From Siphonodentalium dalli (taxonomy: Eukaryota > Mollusca > Scaphopoda > Gadilida > Siphonodentaliidae): a stretch of 64,000 nucleotides of DNA. The notes under the pieces are model-generated. The model made no database searches. It was not told where the DNA came from and saw only the letters and a list, made by a program, of their open reading frames with translations. The number at the start of each line of letters is the position of its first letter. The stretch's first letter is position 1. Both the position numbers and the translations under genes were made by a program. Shown here in pieces: positions 1-11,130 of the stretch. The stretch is from NCBI GenBank assembly GCA_032622095.1, contig CP136068.1, positions 159,295,465 through 159,359,464 of the forward strand. Reading direction: 5' to 3'.

Positions 1-16
1 TGAGCCCGACGTTGTC

Positions 17-530
17 CGGGCTATTCAAAAACCAAATTTCAAGTCGATAGCTCCACCCGTTTCCGAGATCTGGTCTGCGCATGCGCGAAGCTTGCGTCGC
101 ACGGGCTCGGCGACCCGATAAAATTCGTATCCGGGGCAAGATACATTCAAATAGCAAATTTCAAATCGTCCGGGCTATTCAAAAACCAAATTTCAAGTCG
201 ATAGCTCCACCCGTTTCCGAGATCTGGTCTGCGCATGCGCGAATCTGGCGTCGCACGGGCTCGGCGACCCGATTAAATTCGTATCCGGGGCAAGATACAT
301 TCACATAGCAAATTTCAAGTCGATAGCTCCACCCGTTTCCGAGATCTCGTCTGCGCATGCGCTGCACGGGCGTCGCACGGACTCGCCAATACGACAACGA
401 CGACCGCCTGGTCAAACTACACACACGTACCAAGTTTCGTCCCGATCGGTCGAGAATCGTAGATTTGTATAAATGACAGACAGACAGACAAACAAACAAA
501 CAGAGGTCTTCAAAAATATATATGAGATTT
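17..530. repeat. Tandem unit of about 153 bp with a microsatellite tail
   Basis: A unit starting CCGGGCTATTCAAAAACC recurs at 17 and 169, and a third, partial copy begins near 309. Each holds GCGCATGCGC and a CGTCGCACGG-like stretch. The array ends in GACA repeats followed by AAAC repeats (475-503). The layout is that of the 3' tail of an interspersed retroposon or Helitron-type repeat. Open frames across it on both strands are translations of the repeat. Confidence 0.75.
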
Positions 531-865
531 AGAATAGGCGATATGTATTTTACCAAATAAAGGCCATCAGAGGGCAAATGTTACACAGTGATATAACACG
601 CATGCACTCTAAATTCCCATGGGTACGATTTACCCCGACACCATAGTAATCGGGTGTTGGGCAGTTTAGTAAAATATGTTTAGTAAAATATACCCACTAT
701 ATAGTGATAATACACCCTGCATTGGTTTAATCTGAAATCAGCTGTGCAGTAATATCCGTCCACGTGTCATTTTACTGTTTTATTGCGGTTATAGTAAACA
801 GTCACGTGATACCAGTCAGGCCAATGATTCTTCAAGACCTGACCACGGGTTAAAACAAAGTAAAA

Positions 866-1108
866 ATGGCTTATGATTTCGTTATCAGCAAGTTGAAAGA
901 ATGTGACTTGATTGAACTAAATAAACCAATCGAAGATATACAGATTTCGTATTTACAATATATTGACAGTATTTGTATCACTAACAGGTTTTTGTGTCCG
1001 GACCAGCGGATCATCCCCCTAATTTTCATTCAATGTTGTACGTTGGACGTTGAAATGAAAGATGTTTCGTACCAACACTGGATTGGTGCTTGTTATATAC
1101 CAGGATGA
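866..1108 (+). CDS. Short hypothetical ORF, 80 aa
   Basis: An ATG in good context (AAAAATGG) opens 80 codons. The product is moderately acidic at first and later carries two adjacent cysteines. There is no signal peptide and I recognise no domain. A CACGTG sequence lies about 65 bases upstream of the ATG. No downstream exon was identified. It may be a first exon, a gene fragment or chance; the codon composition is not obviously that of a repeat. Low confidence. Confidence 0.2.
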   Translation: MAYDFVISKLKECDLIELNKPIEDIQISYLQYIDSICITNRFLCPDQRIIPLIFIQCCTLDVEMKDVSYQHWIGACYIPG

Positions 1109-1181
1109 TATATACCAATACAACTCAATTGTGTGTGTTTGTTTGTTTGATTGTTATCTGTATAGTTATTGGCGACCAAAC

Positions 1182-1648
1182 CAGGGGGAGGGGTGAAAAA
1201 AAAAATCCGGCACGTATGCCGGGGTGGGTGGGTGGTCAAAGCCACCAACTAGCAATTTTTTCCGCAACTAAAAAAAAACAATCTGCTTGTTTTTTTAGTG
1301 TTTTGGCAATGAGTTGGGCTTCAAAACCACTTTGAATGAGAGAAATAATGTAATTCTAACTGGTAAACTGACTGCAGGCAGTTATCGTGTTGTATTTTGT
1401 TGCAAATTTTGAAATCCAAGATGGCCGCTGGCAGCCATGTTTTTTTGGCCGAATGACCTCAAAATGACTCATTCCTATTTACATGTCCATGTTAACATCC
1501 ATGATAAATAGTATGCACAGAAATTCATATACAGCTGTTTACAGTGAATTCGAAAAAAATTTGGCGGTGGGGGTGGGTGGGTACAAAAAATGATCGAAAG
1601 GGAAAAAATGCCATACGTGCCTGAAATTTTGTTCCGACCCCCCCCCTG
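1182..1648. mobile_element. hAT-like MITE with G-run terminal repeats
   Basis: The element starts CAGGGGGAGGGG and ends in a C-run plus CTG. Subterminal CACGTATGCC and its inverse occur on either side. ACCAAAC flanks both ends (1175-1181 and 1649-1655). A terminal CAGGG with a 7-8 bp duplication is typical of hAT elements. No coding capacity is seen in the 467 bp. Confidence 0.6.
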
Positions 1649-2099
1649 ACCAAACGGGGATTATCATGGGATAGTTGACGTCAGATGGCTTAAAAGGGCA
1701 CTAATAATTAATTTGACTAACTAATTAATTACAATATGAAGGGAAGTTGGTTCACAGTGGTCAACTGAACGGGGAACTATAATTAGGTATGTGCTATTTG
1801 ATATCAGATGACTTAAAGTGGGGCTAATACATTGTGTTAGCTTAGATGACAAATGATTAGTTAATAATTAGCAATACAGAGCGTTTACAATCAACTTAAG
1901 AGACATGTAGGTTTATCAGGAGAGTGTCGTGCAATATGTTGCTTTATCGTAGATGACTAATAATTAACTTAAATGACTGGAAGGGGCACTAAACATTTAT
2001 TCATTCTCAACGACAATTTCCACTTTGTAATAATTTTTATTTGTGTCCATCGACATAAATGAACTATGTATTTTGCTATTTTACAGATATATTTGAATA

Positions 2100-2480
2100 T
2101 ACTGTTGCGATAGTAGTTATTTCTAACCCAACGTTAGTGGTAATAAATCCCCCGACATTGACCCAATTGATTTGACCCAATAATTAAGTAATTATTTACC
2201 CAATTTTGGCTTTAAAAAATCGCCCAACTCAGAAGGGAAATTAATATCCGGTAAATTGTTGCCCTGTGTAAAATCATTTCCCAACATTGGGTAAAATTGA
2301 CCCAAATTGGGTAACATTTTTTATTTTATTTTAATTTTATTTTATTTATATGTTATCACCCAACAAAACAAGTAAAAAGCTACATTTACTGCGCGTTCGC
2401 GTTATGCTTTTTACTCCATTTATGTTGGGTAAACATTTTACCCTATCTAGGTAAAATTTTACCCAAAGCTATTTAGACTG
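2100..2480. repeat. AT-rich inverted repeat region with TTACCC/GGGTAA motifs
   Basis: GGGTAA and TTACCC words recur in both orientations around an AT-rich centre containing ATTTTATTTT runs. It resembles a decayed palindromic MITE. Ends could not be fixed. The flanking stretches 1660-2100 and 2480-3120 hold nothing I can identify. Confidence 0.35.
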
Positions 2481-3127
2481 TATAGTATAAAGTTATTAAC
2501 ATTTAGGCTATGGACGAACAGATAAAGTTATAATGTCTGCTTATTTCGTGGAACTTGAACTGTAATGGCCTAGCTTGGATAAGTAGGTGTCCATGAGTAT
2601 GATTTGGTGAACAGGTTTGGGAACACGAACACGTTAAATGTGCTTAACTAGTGGGAATTGAAGTTCGATTTTTAATATGTATTGTAGCCATACTAGCCTG
2701 GACTACGACAAATTTGGCCACAGTAATAACATTTTCATTAATGGAATTTCCAAAAAGCTTAAGTGAATATAGGTCTTCAGTTGGCACGGGCCAATGGGAC
2801 GTGTGTTGCTTATTTAGAGTATAAACATTTTAATGTGCACACCGTTGGCTCATTTCTTTACATAGTTGTGTTCTTGTAGTTTTATATCAAGGACAATCTC
2901 TGATATGCATGGGTGCACATACATGTACGTATATATTCATAAATACACATGGGTTGTATAGTCTCCAGCATACTTAGTCATAAGCCACATAATACAAAAC
3001 GAAGTAGCGGTATTCTTCACGTATCCTGCATAATTGTATGTCACATGATTCAAACCCACTCGAGATGTTTTATCGTGACGTCGTGCCGCGCGCATCGAAC
3101 ACTTAATCGCATCCGTTCTTCACTTAT

Positions 3128-3164
3128 ACCACACATCCGTCCACTCAGCCCACTTTAAACATAG
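3128..3164 (+). promoter_or_regulatory. Isolated copy of the peptide-gene upstream motif
   Basis: The words CCACTCAGCCCACTT and TTTAAACATA also occur about 100-130 bases before the start codons of peptide genes 1, 2 and 6. Here no leader exon follows, so this is probably what is left of another duplicate. I see no ATG with a hydrophobic leader in the next 500 bases. Confidence 0.35.
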
Positions 3165-3469
3165 TAGTAGCACTCATCCCCGTGCGGTCCCCAGTGAGCA
3201 TGATGGCACATGTTTATATTATTATGCTAGGCACCATATATTTAACAGCCTGGTTTACGAATTCCACCTACAACGGTTTCCTCGAATTTGAATACAAAGT
3301 AAACTTGTTTATACGATTGGTTTATGTTCGCGCTTACTAACATATGCACCACGTGATCACAGTGGTGAAGAAACTATTTGATGGCAAAGTATGAAGTTTC
3401 CAATCCGTGTCGATATCAATATGGAATGCTGCTATACAGTAATGCTCTAAATAATCGATCCCTTAACCC

Positions 3470-3722
3470 TTTACCCAACAAACCGGCCAAAACCGGCCAA
3501 ATAAAGATTCAACAGCCTAAAATATCTTCGGTCTGTCTCAATAGAACCATACAAATATGGATATCATTGGAACCGGCTCCTTGACCACATTGTGATAGTT
3601 ACAGTTATGCCCTGTGCCAATGCATTCTCTTATATATGCGAGTCGACCATAGGTCGCCTCGCATATATAAGAGAATGCATTGGCCTAAAACAATCTTTTT
3701 TTAACACTTTTTACCATGTTTT
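3470..3722. mobile_element. Type A TTAA MITE, right end missing
   Basis: It begins TTAACCCTTTACCCAACA and runs through the conserved subterminal block into a complete 70-bp hairpin core at about 3612-3685. The spacer follows, then the similarity stops. The second hairpin and the right terminal repeat are gone. Confidence 0.75.
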
Positions 3723-4445
3723 CTATGCATTATGTATACAGTTGTATTGGAAGAAAAAATTACTTCAATTTATTTTCATAATTTGAGTAAAACTTATCGT
3801 ATAAAAAGAGCTTTGCAATTCATGGACAATTCTGATATTTGTCAAATATTGTTGGTGGTGATGCCCATTGTATTTTTACCCCCCTCCTGTATCTACTGTT
3901 TTTCAAATCAAATGTTCGTAAATCAATATATCATATTGTTATATAATAAATGCCATAATAACAAGCTATAATATAAAAAAAACTAACTCACGTCGGTTTG
4001 GTGGGATATGTAGCTAGATGCATATTATGCTTGAGTGCCAGATGGTACCGTGTGTCAGCTTTACTCCGGGTCAGTGTTGCTATGGTGAACATGCTCCAGT
4101 TATATTGCCTGTGTGTCTTCGGATTATGTTATGTGGACTCATGTATGTATGTGCACATAGAGGCAAGCATGTCCAAAATCATTATTACACCAAACATGCG
4201 TATATCAGAGGTCCGTAGAATGTCAAGCAGCGAGATGTATTAGTAAACAAAGCCTTGTTTTCCAGATAATTTCGATTTGTCGAGCAATCAGAAAATATAT
4301 GTAAACAATATAAAAACGATCGTATAATCACTTTACCTTTTCTATCACGGTAAATGATATATATAAAATTGTAGCATATTTGTTCAGTGACTGGTTGTTA
4401 TAGCAGAGTAACGGGGCGGGACTCGCTCCAAAACATCATTGTATT

Positions 4446-4612
4446 GTAGTGGCCTAACTCGACCACTCATCCCATTTTAAACACATAACCCATATGGCCC
4501 CTCACACATATGAAGGCATGCCCTATAAGGAATGTCGTCTGCGACACGCTATGCGTGGCTCTCTATGGGTTCGAATCGAGTATCGGGCGTTCATATTCTC
4601 TGAACTAACATG
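4446..4612 (+). pseudogene. 5' remnant of a peptide gene
   Basis: This stretch repeats the upstream layout of the peptide genes: a CCACTCATCCCATTTTAAAC box, then GGCGTTCATATTCTCTGAAC just before an ATG at 4610. The reading frame after that ATG is short and has no hydrophobic leader. It sits directly before gene 1, so it looks like a tandem duplicate that kept the promoter and lost the coding exon. Confidence 0.45.
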
Positions 4613-4619
4613 ACCTCCT

Positions 4620-4723
4620 TTACCACTTTAAACATATAACATTTAGCCGATAGCCGATAGTCGGTCTAGCTGAACCAGACATAATCTGTTTGAGTCAAGT
4701 GCTGGACGTTCATATTCACTAAG
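4620..4723 (+). promoter_or_regulatory. Upstream region of peptide gene 1
   Basis: A TTTAAACATATAAC box is followed by the block GTCTAGCTGAACCAGACATA and then TGGACGTTCATATTC just before the ATG. The same blocks in the same order precede gene 2 (6138-6268). The ACGTTCATATTCTCTG part also precedes genes 5 and 6. Conservation outside the coding region supports a shared promoter and 5' UTR inherited by duplication. Confidence 0.55.
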
Positions 4724-5005
4724 ATGGCGAAAGTCTTTCTTCTCGTGTGCGTGTGTCTTGTTGCACTTATGGCAGCACATTCAGTCGATTGTCGCAGTGT
4801 GCACTCTCGGGATCCAGACATTAGGGGCATGACTCGGATGAATGGAGATATGTTAAGTGAACTGAGAAAGAGGCTGATGCCGACTCAGATTGGTGGCAGT
4901 GATAGCTATAAAGAGTTCCATCACATCAGGACAGGTGGTGTGAAATGTACACGTAGATGCATGTCATTTGCCGGGAAGGAATTATGTGTTAGAAGATGTC
5001 GCTAG
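4724..5005 (+). CDS. Secreted cysteine-rich peptide precursor 1 (type I)
   Basis: The product is 93 aa. Residues 1-23 are a hydrophobic signal peptide ending at a conserved cysteine, with likely cleavage before Arg24. An acidic/basic propeptide follows and reaches a dibasic RKR site at 48-50. The C-terminal domain is short and strongly basic. Its cysteines are at 75, 79, 88 and 92 (C-x3-C-x8-C-x3-C), a spacing found in helical-hairpin peptides held by two disulfides. The ATG is the first after the conserved TTCATATTC block. A consensus splice donor (GTGAGT, from 5013) lies 7 bases past the stop, exactly as in gene 2, so an intron in the 3' UTR is likely. Layout and charge suit a secreted defence or toxin-like peptide, but activity is not shown. 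I do not recognise a named family. Confidence 0.8.
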   Translation: MAKVFLLVCVCLVALMAAHSVDCRSVHSRDPDIRGMTRMNGDMLSELRKRLMPTQIGGSDSYKEFHHIRTGGVKCTRRCMSFAGKELCVRRCR

Positions 5006-5408
5006 TTTCATGGTGAGTAGAGTGAATCATGTGGCGTTACTGGCGTCTGCAATTGTTAGTTACAAGACAATTTGGCAATTAATGGTTAATTAAGTTCATG
5101 CTATATAGCATCATCGATAATTATGAACATTAAATGCGAAGTGCGGTGATAATTCATTATTAATTGTTCACAAGAAGTTTGTGAAGTTACTCGTATAGTA
5201 CAATGTAATATAATATAACATAATTATTAACACAAATTTTGTTTACATTCATTTTACGTGAATGAAGCATCTGTTTAGGGACTAAGAGTAAATGTTTCTA
5301 TTTGAATTTTCACAAGGCAGACTCATTGGGACAATGGAGTTGAGGGAAATAACTTTCATATCTGAACCTACAAAGCAAATTCCTCTTGACTTGAATAGGA
5401 AGTACTTC

Positions 5409-5535
5409 TTAACCCTTTCATGACGAGAGCTGTGCTGGCGCAACATTACAGATCCTGTGCCAATGCATTCTCTTGTATATGCGAGTCGACCTATGGTGGA
5501 CTCGCATATATAAGAGAATGCATTGGCCTAACAAT
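5409..5535. mobile_element. Type E element fragment with hairpin core
   Basis: It starts TTAACCCTTTCATGACGAGAGC-like and has a GCTGGCGCAACATTA subterminal block. A full hairpin core follows at 5457-5527. No right end is visible. It lies between peptide genes 1 and 2, probably inside the intron that begins after gene 1. Confidence 0.65.
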
Positions 5536-6137
5536 TTGATTTAATACCTATTTGTATTTCTATTTCGTTCCATCCTGCATCTTCTTTGTTTAACCCAAAT
5601 GTTCATAAACCAGGCTATTGTATTGCTGTTGCAGTCTCATTGACCCTAATAAACAAAATGTAACCCAAACCACTGTCAACCATATATATATACATTTTCT
5701 TTGGCAATATGCACTTCAACTAATGATGTATCAGTAAAGAGCCTTCATTTCTAGTGCTTTTTCTTAGTTTCCCTTAAGTCCTTCCTTATACAGCAAAAGC
5801 AAATGACTCTTAGTTTGGTGTTAGCTGAAAGGAGTAAATTGATATAAGATCACTTTTATACTAGTACATCAGTTGTGAAGTCGTGAGCATTTTTAGAGTG
5901 GACAACGTTAAACAAATATTTATTATAATATTTACTGACTTATATGTGCTACTATCATAATTCTCGACACATGACAGCAAAACGAATTTACTGTGTTAAT
6001 TACATGTTCAAGAGTCATGCAGTCAAGAGTTCCATTCCTTCCAGTTAGATGGTGTATTTCATACACATAATGCGATATTTGAATGCCGACAAGTTCGCCC
6101 GTATTTTTGCAACCGACAAATCATGGCTATTTCACAA

Positions 6138-6268
6138 TGCGTTCCACATCCGGTCCACTCAGCCCACTTCAAATATTTAACACGAGGCTGATAGCCGAGT
6201 CGAGTCTAGCTGAACCAGACATACTCTGTTTGAGTTAAGTGTCGGACGTTCGTATTATCAGACATAAG
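6138..6268 (+). promoter_or_regulatory. Upstream region of peptide gene 2
   Basis: CCACTCAGCCCACTT, TCTAGCTGAACCAGACATA and TCGGACGTTCGTATTATC occur in the same order and spacing as before gene 1. The TAAATATTTAA-like stretch after the first box could act as a weak TATA element. Similarity to the gene 1 upstream region is high over about 100 bases. Confidence 0.55.
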
Positions 6269-6595
6269 ATGGCGAACGTCTGTGTTGTTTTGTCCGTGTG
6301 TCTTATTGCACTTATTGTTACGCAATCAATTGAATGCCGTAATGTCCACTCTCGGCACCCAGACCTCAAGGATCTGACTCGGATAAAAGGAGACCGGTTA
6401 AGTGAACTTAGCAAAAGCTTGGTGGCGACCCAGATTGGTGACATTGTTAGAAGGAGGTTGGTGGCGACCCAGATTGGTGACATTGTTAGCTATAAAAGGT
6501 GGCATCATGCCGGGAGAGGTGGTGTAAAATGTACACGAAAATGTATGACGTTTGCCTCAAGCGTGAAGCCATTCTGTGTTAGAAAATGTTTTTAG
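6269..6595 (+). CDS. Secreted cysteine-rich peptide precursor 2 (type I)
   Basis: The product is 108 aa, a close paralogue of peptide 1. I chose the second in-frame ATG (6269) because it aligns with gene 1 and opens the hydrophobic leader; the ATG at 6239 lies in the conserved upstream block. The signal peptide is residues 1-23, ending at the conserved cysteine before Arg24. The propeptide holds a 13-residue in-frame duplication (DNA 6419-6489) that creates an extra RRR site. The mature domain has cysteines at 88, 92, 103 and 107 (C-x3-C-x10-C-x3-C) and many Lys/Arg. A splice donor (GTGAGT from 6603) again lies 7 bases after the stop. Function is unknown; a cationic secreted defence or toxin-like peptide is the simplest reading. 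Confidence 0.8.
   Translation: MANVCVVLSVCLIALIVTQSIECRNVHSRHPDLKDLTRIKGDRLSELSKSLVATQIGDIVRRRLVATQIGDIVSYKRWHHAGRGGVKCTRKCMTFASSVKPFCVRKCF
6419..6489 (+). repeat. 39-bp in-frame tandem duplication in peptide gene 2
   Basis: Two identical 32-base copies (6419-6450 and 6458-6489) are separated by seven bases. The period of 39 keeps the frame and adds 13 residues to the propeptide compared with gene 1. Perfect identity points to a recent event. Confidence 0.9.
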
Positions 6596-6605
6596 TTACA
6601 CGGTG

Positions 6606-6815
6606 AGTAATTGTTCATTGTGCGACTACTATAAACTACTGGTCATTATTATAAGTAGTAGTTCATTACGCGACTATTATACGCTATTCGTAATTCTTAA
6701 CATTATTAGTTCAGTGTGCGACTACTTTAAGCTGTGTGTAATTGTTATAAGTAGTAGTTCATTATACGACTACTATAAGCTATTGGTAATTAATATCAGT
6801 AGTAGTTCATAATCT
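6606..6815 (+). repeat. Diverged tandem repeat in the gene 2 intron
   Basis: Roughly four copies of a unit of about 55-60 bases carry AAGTAGTAGTTCATTA and CGACTACTATAAGCTATT. The array starts right after the splice donor of gene 2. Frames across it are chance. Confidence 0.7.
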
Positions 6816-6818
6816 ATT

Positions 6819-6985
6819 CGAGACGCAACTATCGGCGATAATCTAACACAAATGTTTTCGCCATCGAGAGTCATAGCATATCGTCAATTTGAATTAATAT
6901 TCGTAACAAATAACTTTGAGAAAGATTATTCTCAATTTCTATGTGATCGCCCTACCGGAGTGATTCACTTTAAGGGATAGGTCAG
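6819..6985 (+). repeat. Intron block shared with the 57-kb locus
   Basis: This block matches 56875-57065. Shared words include GATAATCTA, TTTCGCCATCGA, ATCGTCAATTT, AACAAATAACT and CTACCGGAGTG, in the same order. Here it lies in the intron after gene 2. At 57 kb it lies just before a lone mature-domain exon, which ties that exon to the same gene family. Confidence 0.75.
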
Positions 6986-7466
6986 AGTTAGTCATAAGAA
7001 AATCGACTGTGATGAATGATCCTTCGAATTTATAACCAGTTATAACACAACATATTGTTTGTTTTGTTTTTTACTTTTACAAAGTCATTTTTTTACTTTT
7101 ACATTCTGCAACCACACTCATTATGATATTGTCAAAGTGTTGCTTAATTGGTGTAAAGAGAGACGGCTTTAACAAGTGTTGATCCCAACAAAGTGAACCT
7201 ATACAATACACGTCAACACCTTGGCACAATCATATTGTCAAGGCACACTTACTAGCTCGCTTCCACTTGAATATACCTTTACTCAATTAGCATGCTGTGA
7301 TATCAGCGACTTTTACTGAATCACAATTGTATAAACATATATAAATATCGTATTTCTGCAATGGTCGTTTCGAGTGTTACTGATGTATAGTTTTACGACT
7401 ATATTGGTATTCCTAAATAATCGTGCGTTTATGATATAACCGAAATAAGGGTGGGGGTTTCTTAGC

Positions 7467-7800
7467 CAGTGGAAGGGACGTGGCTACATTGTCGAGGGTA
7501 TAGGGGTGTCCACGTTGAATGTCCATCTTGAACAAGACCCAAATTCCCAATTTCGGTAATTTATGAATTATAATTCTGCAACTGGTACCTCAAACTGTTG
7601 GAAATTTCCAAATTGACAACCACATAAGATAGGCAAATTTAAACTGATGACCATTTCAATCTAAAACCACAAACTTAACACTGTTTTAGTCTGAAAGTTC
7701 CACATTATGCTCGGTCGGGCATGGACATTCCATCTATTGAACATTTTTATCAATGTTTTGGGGGTGAGACACGCCGAAAACGCCATGCGTTTTTGTTCCG
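7467..7800. mobile_element. Fragment of the GACGTGGCTA element family
   Basis: CAGTGGAAGGGACGTGGCTA, GGGGTGTCCACGTTG and later GTTGGAAATTTCCAA and CTGATGACCATTTC match the larger element at 61701-62776 and a piece near 55345. The right end is not visible. From 7800 to 8700 I see only GGCCGCCAT-rich repeats and short open frames without recognisable domains. Confidence 0.5.
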
Positions 7801-8711
7801 AGTAAAGATGATCAGGCCTGAACATATTGTGATGTTATAATTATGTCAAGAACAAGATTTATACATGATATTCTATCCCCCAACAAATAAAGCTGCCTTG
7901 ATGGACATTAATGTGATAAGAAGGTAAACACTAAGACATATGTGCGAAATGGCTATTCCTTAAAAAGAACTACCGACCAAACCAAATACAAAATTATGTG
8001 ATAACATTTCCGGATTGTGTCACTACCCTAAAGTATCAACCGCTGCCGTGTGTGTGCACGAAGGACAAAATTCCCAAATATGATGGTTTCAGTATGTGCG
8101 CAAATGACTCGTCTAAAATACACATGTATAACATACCACCAAGATACCCGTGTTTTCCCACACAGACAAACGATAGGTGTGAAATGTCGAAATTTGATCA
8201 TGTTTTCACATTTCGGCCGCCATCTTGGCCGCCATATTGGATTTTTATATCGGGTTTTTGGCTTGTTTGCAAGCGTTGTATATTAGCATAACGAATCGAG
8301 TGGAAAATAAAACGAATGTGATATTGTGATCAAAGAAACCTGGTGCATGTCAAGCAAAATGGCCGCCATGGTGGACGCCATCTTGTCTGCAGTCTCTGCG
8401 GCCACCTATTTTTCTTCTCAACAAGTGAACAAAATTAGAGATGACCTTAAGGAAGAAAATTAGTCGGGTGAAGTTGAGTCATGGGGGGGGGGGGGTGCAT
8501 ATGTCGACCAATATCTCCTGGACTAATCTGATCGCCGGCCGATAATTGATGCAAGGTCGAACGTTCATAACATTAGTTTACGTAAACAACTGTTGTTCGG
8601 GTCTCATTTAATAGCCTGCCAACACGACGTGACAGTGTGCCTCACCGGCATTCTATTTAAAATCACACAAATCCCATATCGACACGCTCCTGTCCGCGAT
8701 GAAGTTGTGCA

Positions 8712-8923
8712 TTAACCTTTCCATCATTGGAATTTTGCGAAAACCCTGTGCCAATGCATTCTCTTATATATGGAAATGCATTGCCAAACGATATTTACAT
8801 TGACATTGTAACCAGTATATATGCGAGGCTCCCTATGTGTAAATCGCATATATATAAGATAATGCACTGGCACAGGGTCTTTAATAATGCACCCGCACAG
8901 TTTCCGCCATGCAACGGCTAAAA
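8712..8923. mobile_element. Type E element with degenerate hairpin cores
   Basis: It starts TTAACCTTTCCATCATTGG and carries CCCTGTGCCAATGCATTC and an inverted partner GATAATGCACTGGCACAGGG. It ends in a CGCACAGTTTCCGCCATG block like that at 23550-23571. One hairpin arm is partly deleted. Frames inside it are artefacts of the palindrome. Confidence 0.6.
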
Positions 8924-8929
8924 GTAATG

Positions 8930-9770
8930 TCATTTCCACACAATGTCATTTTGTTCATTTATTTCCAGGTTTACCAGCACAACGGAAAGACGAGAGACCA
9001 CTCCGGGTTGATTAGTGCAACAACAAGAAACGAGAGACAAAATTTCGGTATGGTGCGTTCTGTGGACTGTCATTCCTAGTGGTTCATTGTGGCGCTGTGG
9101 ACTGCCTTTCCGAGTGGACATTAGTGGTTTATTGAATCACTATGGAAGTTTCCATACATTAAAGGGACATAGAGCCTTCATATTTGGGGACTATGTGAAC
9201 GATGATAAATGTTAGTAAAACCATCACCACTAAGATGAACATTGGGCAGTAAATGATAGACTTTGTCCGATTTGTATTTTTGATAACGCTCAAATGACGA
9301 GATGTCGCGTGCCGACAGTATCTGCTGTTGTTTATGCAAAATGAATTTAGATAATGTACATACACAGGGTCAGTACAATGAAAACTATTTGAGAAACTTA
9401 GATTTGCAACTAAAATATTTGAATTGCAGTTGCATTTGTTGATGTTTGTTGACAAAATGACTGATAATGTAGCAGTACAATGTAGTGCTTATAACAATGT
9501 TTTTGTGATGAACAATCTTGTCATTTGGTGGGTTATCAATATTACCAATAAGAACAGAGTCTATATATTTGTCCATGTTCGTCTTATCGATGACGGTTTA
9601 ACAAACATTTTTGATTTTTCTCATATAGCCACTGAAAATGAATGCCCTATGTCACTTTAACAACGCACATAGCACCATGACAAGATATATGTTCTGATTC
9701 ACATCGACGAATTTTATGTATATAACTGAAAAATACTATCCTATCCGGTGTCATTGTTTCGTTGATTATC
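8930..9770. other. Gene-free stretch
   Basis: Only short open frames on both strands, without start context, leader or domain. No clear repeats were noticed. Confidence 0.4.
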
Positions 9771-9771
9771 T

Positions 9772-9892
9772 GAGTCTGAGCTCCCATGTCCTGTCTAGCC
9801 CAGTCTGAGCTCCCATGCCCTGCCTAGCCCAGTCTGAGCTCCCATGTCCTGCCTAGCCCAGTATGAGCACACATATCCTGTCTAGCCCAGTT
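9772..9892 (+). repeat. 29-bp minisatellite, four copies
   Basis: The unit is AGTCTGAGCTCCCATGTCCT followed by GYCTAGCCC. Copies three and four show substitutions. Period 29. Confidence 0.85.
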
Positions 9893-10734
9893 TGAAGTTT
9901 ATATTTGACTCATAAAGCATAGGCATGTATACCTTGAGAGATACATTGGTGGAACCAATTCGCCTTCACCATTCAACAGCACTGTTGGTGTCAGTATTAT
10001 AGAATGCTAAGAATACACACGATTGTTAGTTTAGACAGCAATATACGCACTCTGGCCAAGTGGTCCTGATAATGCACCGTAATAGGTGTAATAGATATGT
10101 CTTTGACTTGACTTGAAACATATTTTATTTGTACAATATACAAAATGGATTGGGACACAAGTTTTTACAACTTATGACGCCCCTCTCCCGATACAATAAT
10201 AACATATATGTAATCAAGATGACGGTATAAACGTATTTACATGATGATCAGTTTTGAGATATATAATTTGTATTGCCTTCCAGAGGTTGTGAGATATATC
10301 TTTATTACACGACCACAAGTTATAGATTCTGTAAACGCAGAAATAAAGAAAACAGTAGTACAGACATATAACATGACATTGCAATTAATGTGAAATTGAA
10401 AAAAATATGTGATGTGAAATTGCATGTCGAGCAAGGGCTACATGAAGCTGTCTGGATAAAATTACTGGTGCCCTATTACATAATATACGATCATCGACAG
10501 AAACACAATATGTGTCTTGGCGTTCGAGCCAAGTTCCATAACAAGTATATGTGTGAGTTATATGTAGACAATATATATCAATTTAGATAAGGTACAGTTT
10601 GACATCGTTAATCGGTTTGTATTGTTCAAGGACAATACAACATTTTTGATTGAACATTTTGAAACCTCTGTATTTTGCTGTATTTCGCACAAATAAATCA
10701 ATGGGTGCACAATACATAACTTTATAGTATGTTA

Positions 10735-11130
10735 GCTGAACATTCCTGCTATCTTCTAACTCTGTCACGCTTTTGGTGCGTTTAAAAACATAATCAATAA
10801 CGCCGAGAATATATTCTTAGAAATAATCTGTTCCTTAATAATGTACTTCACTGTAGGTGAAGGTCCCAACTCGAAATTGCATGCTTTTCTGTGACTTTTG
10901 TGAGCCGATATCGCAAAAAACATTGAATTAATTACACAGGAAAAATTCCATAAATGTGAGCGACGCAAAGCAAAATCGCTCACAAATTCATCAGGACATT
11001 TACATACATTTCAGTACATTATTAAGAAAACAGATAATAACTAAGAAATATAATATATGCGTCATTTTTTCGATTTTATAAGGTCAAAACTTTAAAAAAT
11101 CCAAGGTTTTGTACTATTGGAATATGATCT
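10735..11130 (+). repeat. Diverged duplicate of the region upstream of peptide gene 3
   Basis: Words such as TGTGAGCCGATATCGCAA, AGGCAAAGCAAAATCG-like text, TAACTAAGAAATAT and TCCAAGGTTTTG occur in the same order as at 18185-18815. A further copy of the first part is at 24180-24240. No leader exon or mature-domain exon was found in the next kilobase, so this duplicate seems to have lost its gene. The stretch 11130-12030 shows nothing else I can identify. Confidence 0.6.

Noticed and set aside
179-577. Minus-strand frame of 132 aa at the window start
   Set aside because: It reads through the tandem repeat and the GACA/AAAC microsatellite (FVCLSVC-like).
7998-8291. Frame with cysteines resembling the type II core (CVC then a later C)
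   Set aside because: It lacks the G-C-P start, basic residues, splice borders and any leader, and it runs into GGCCGCCAT repeat text.
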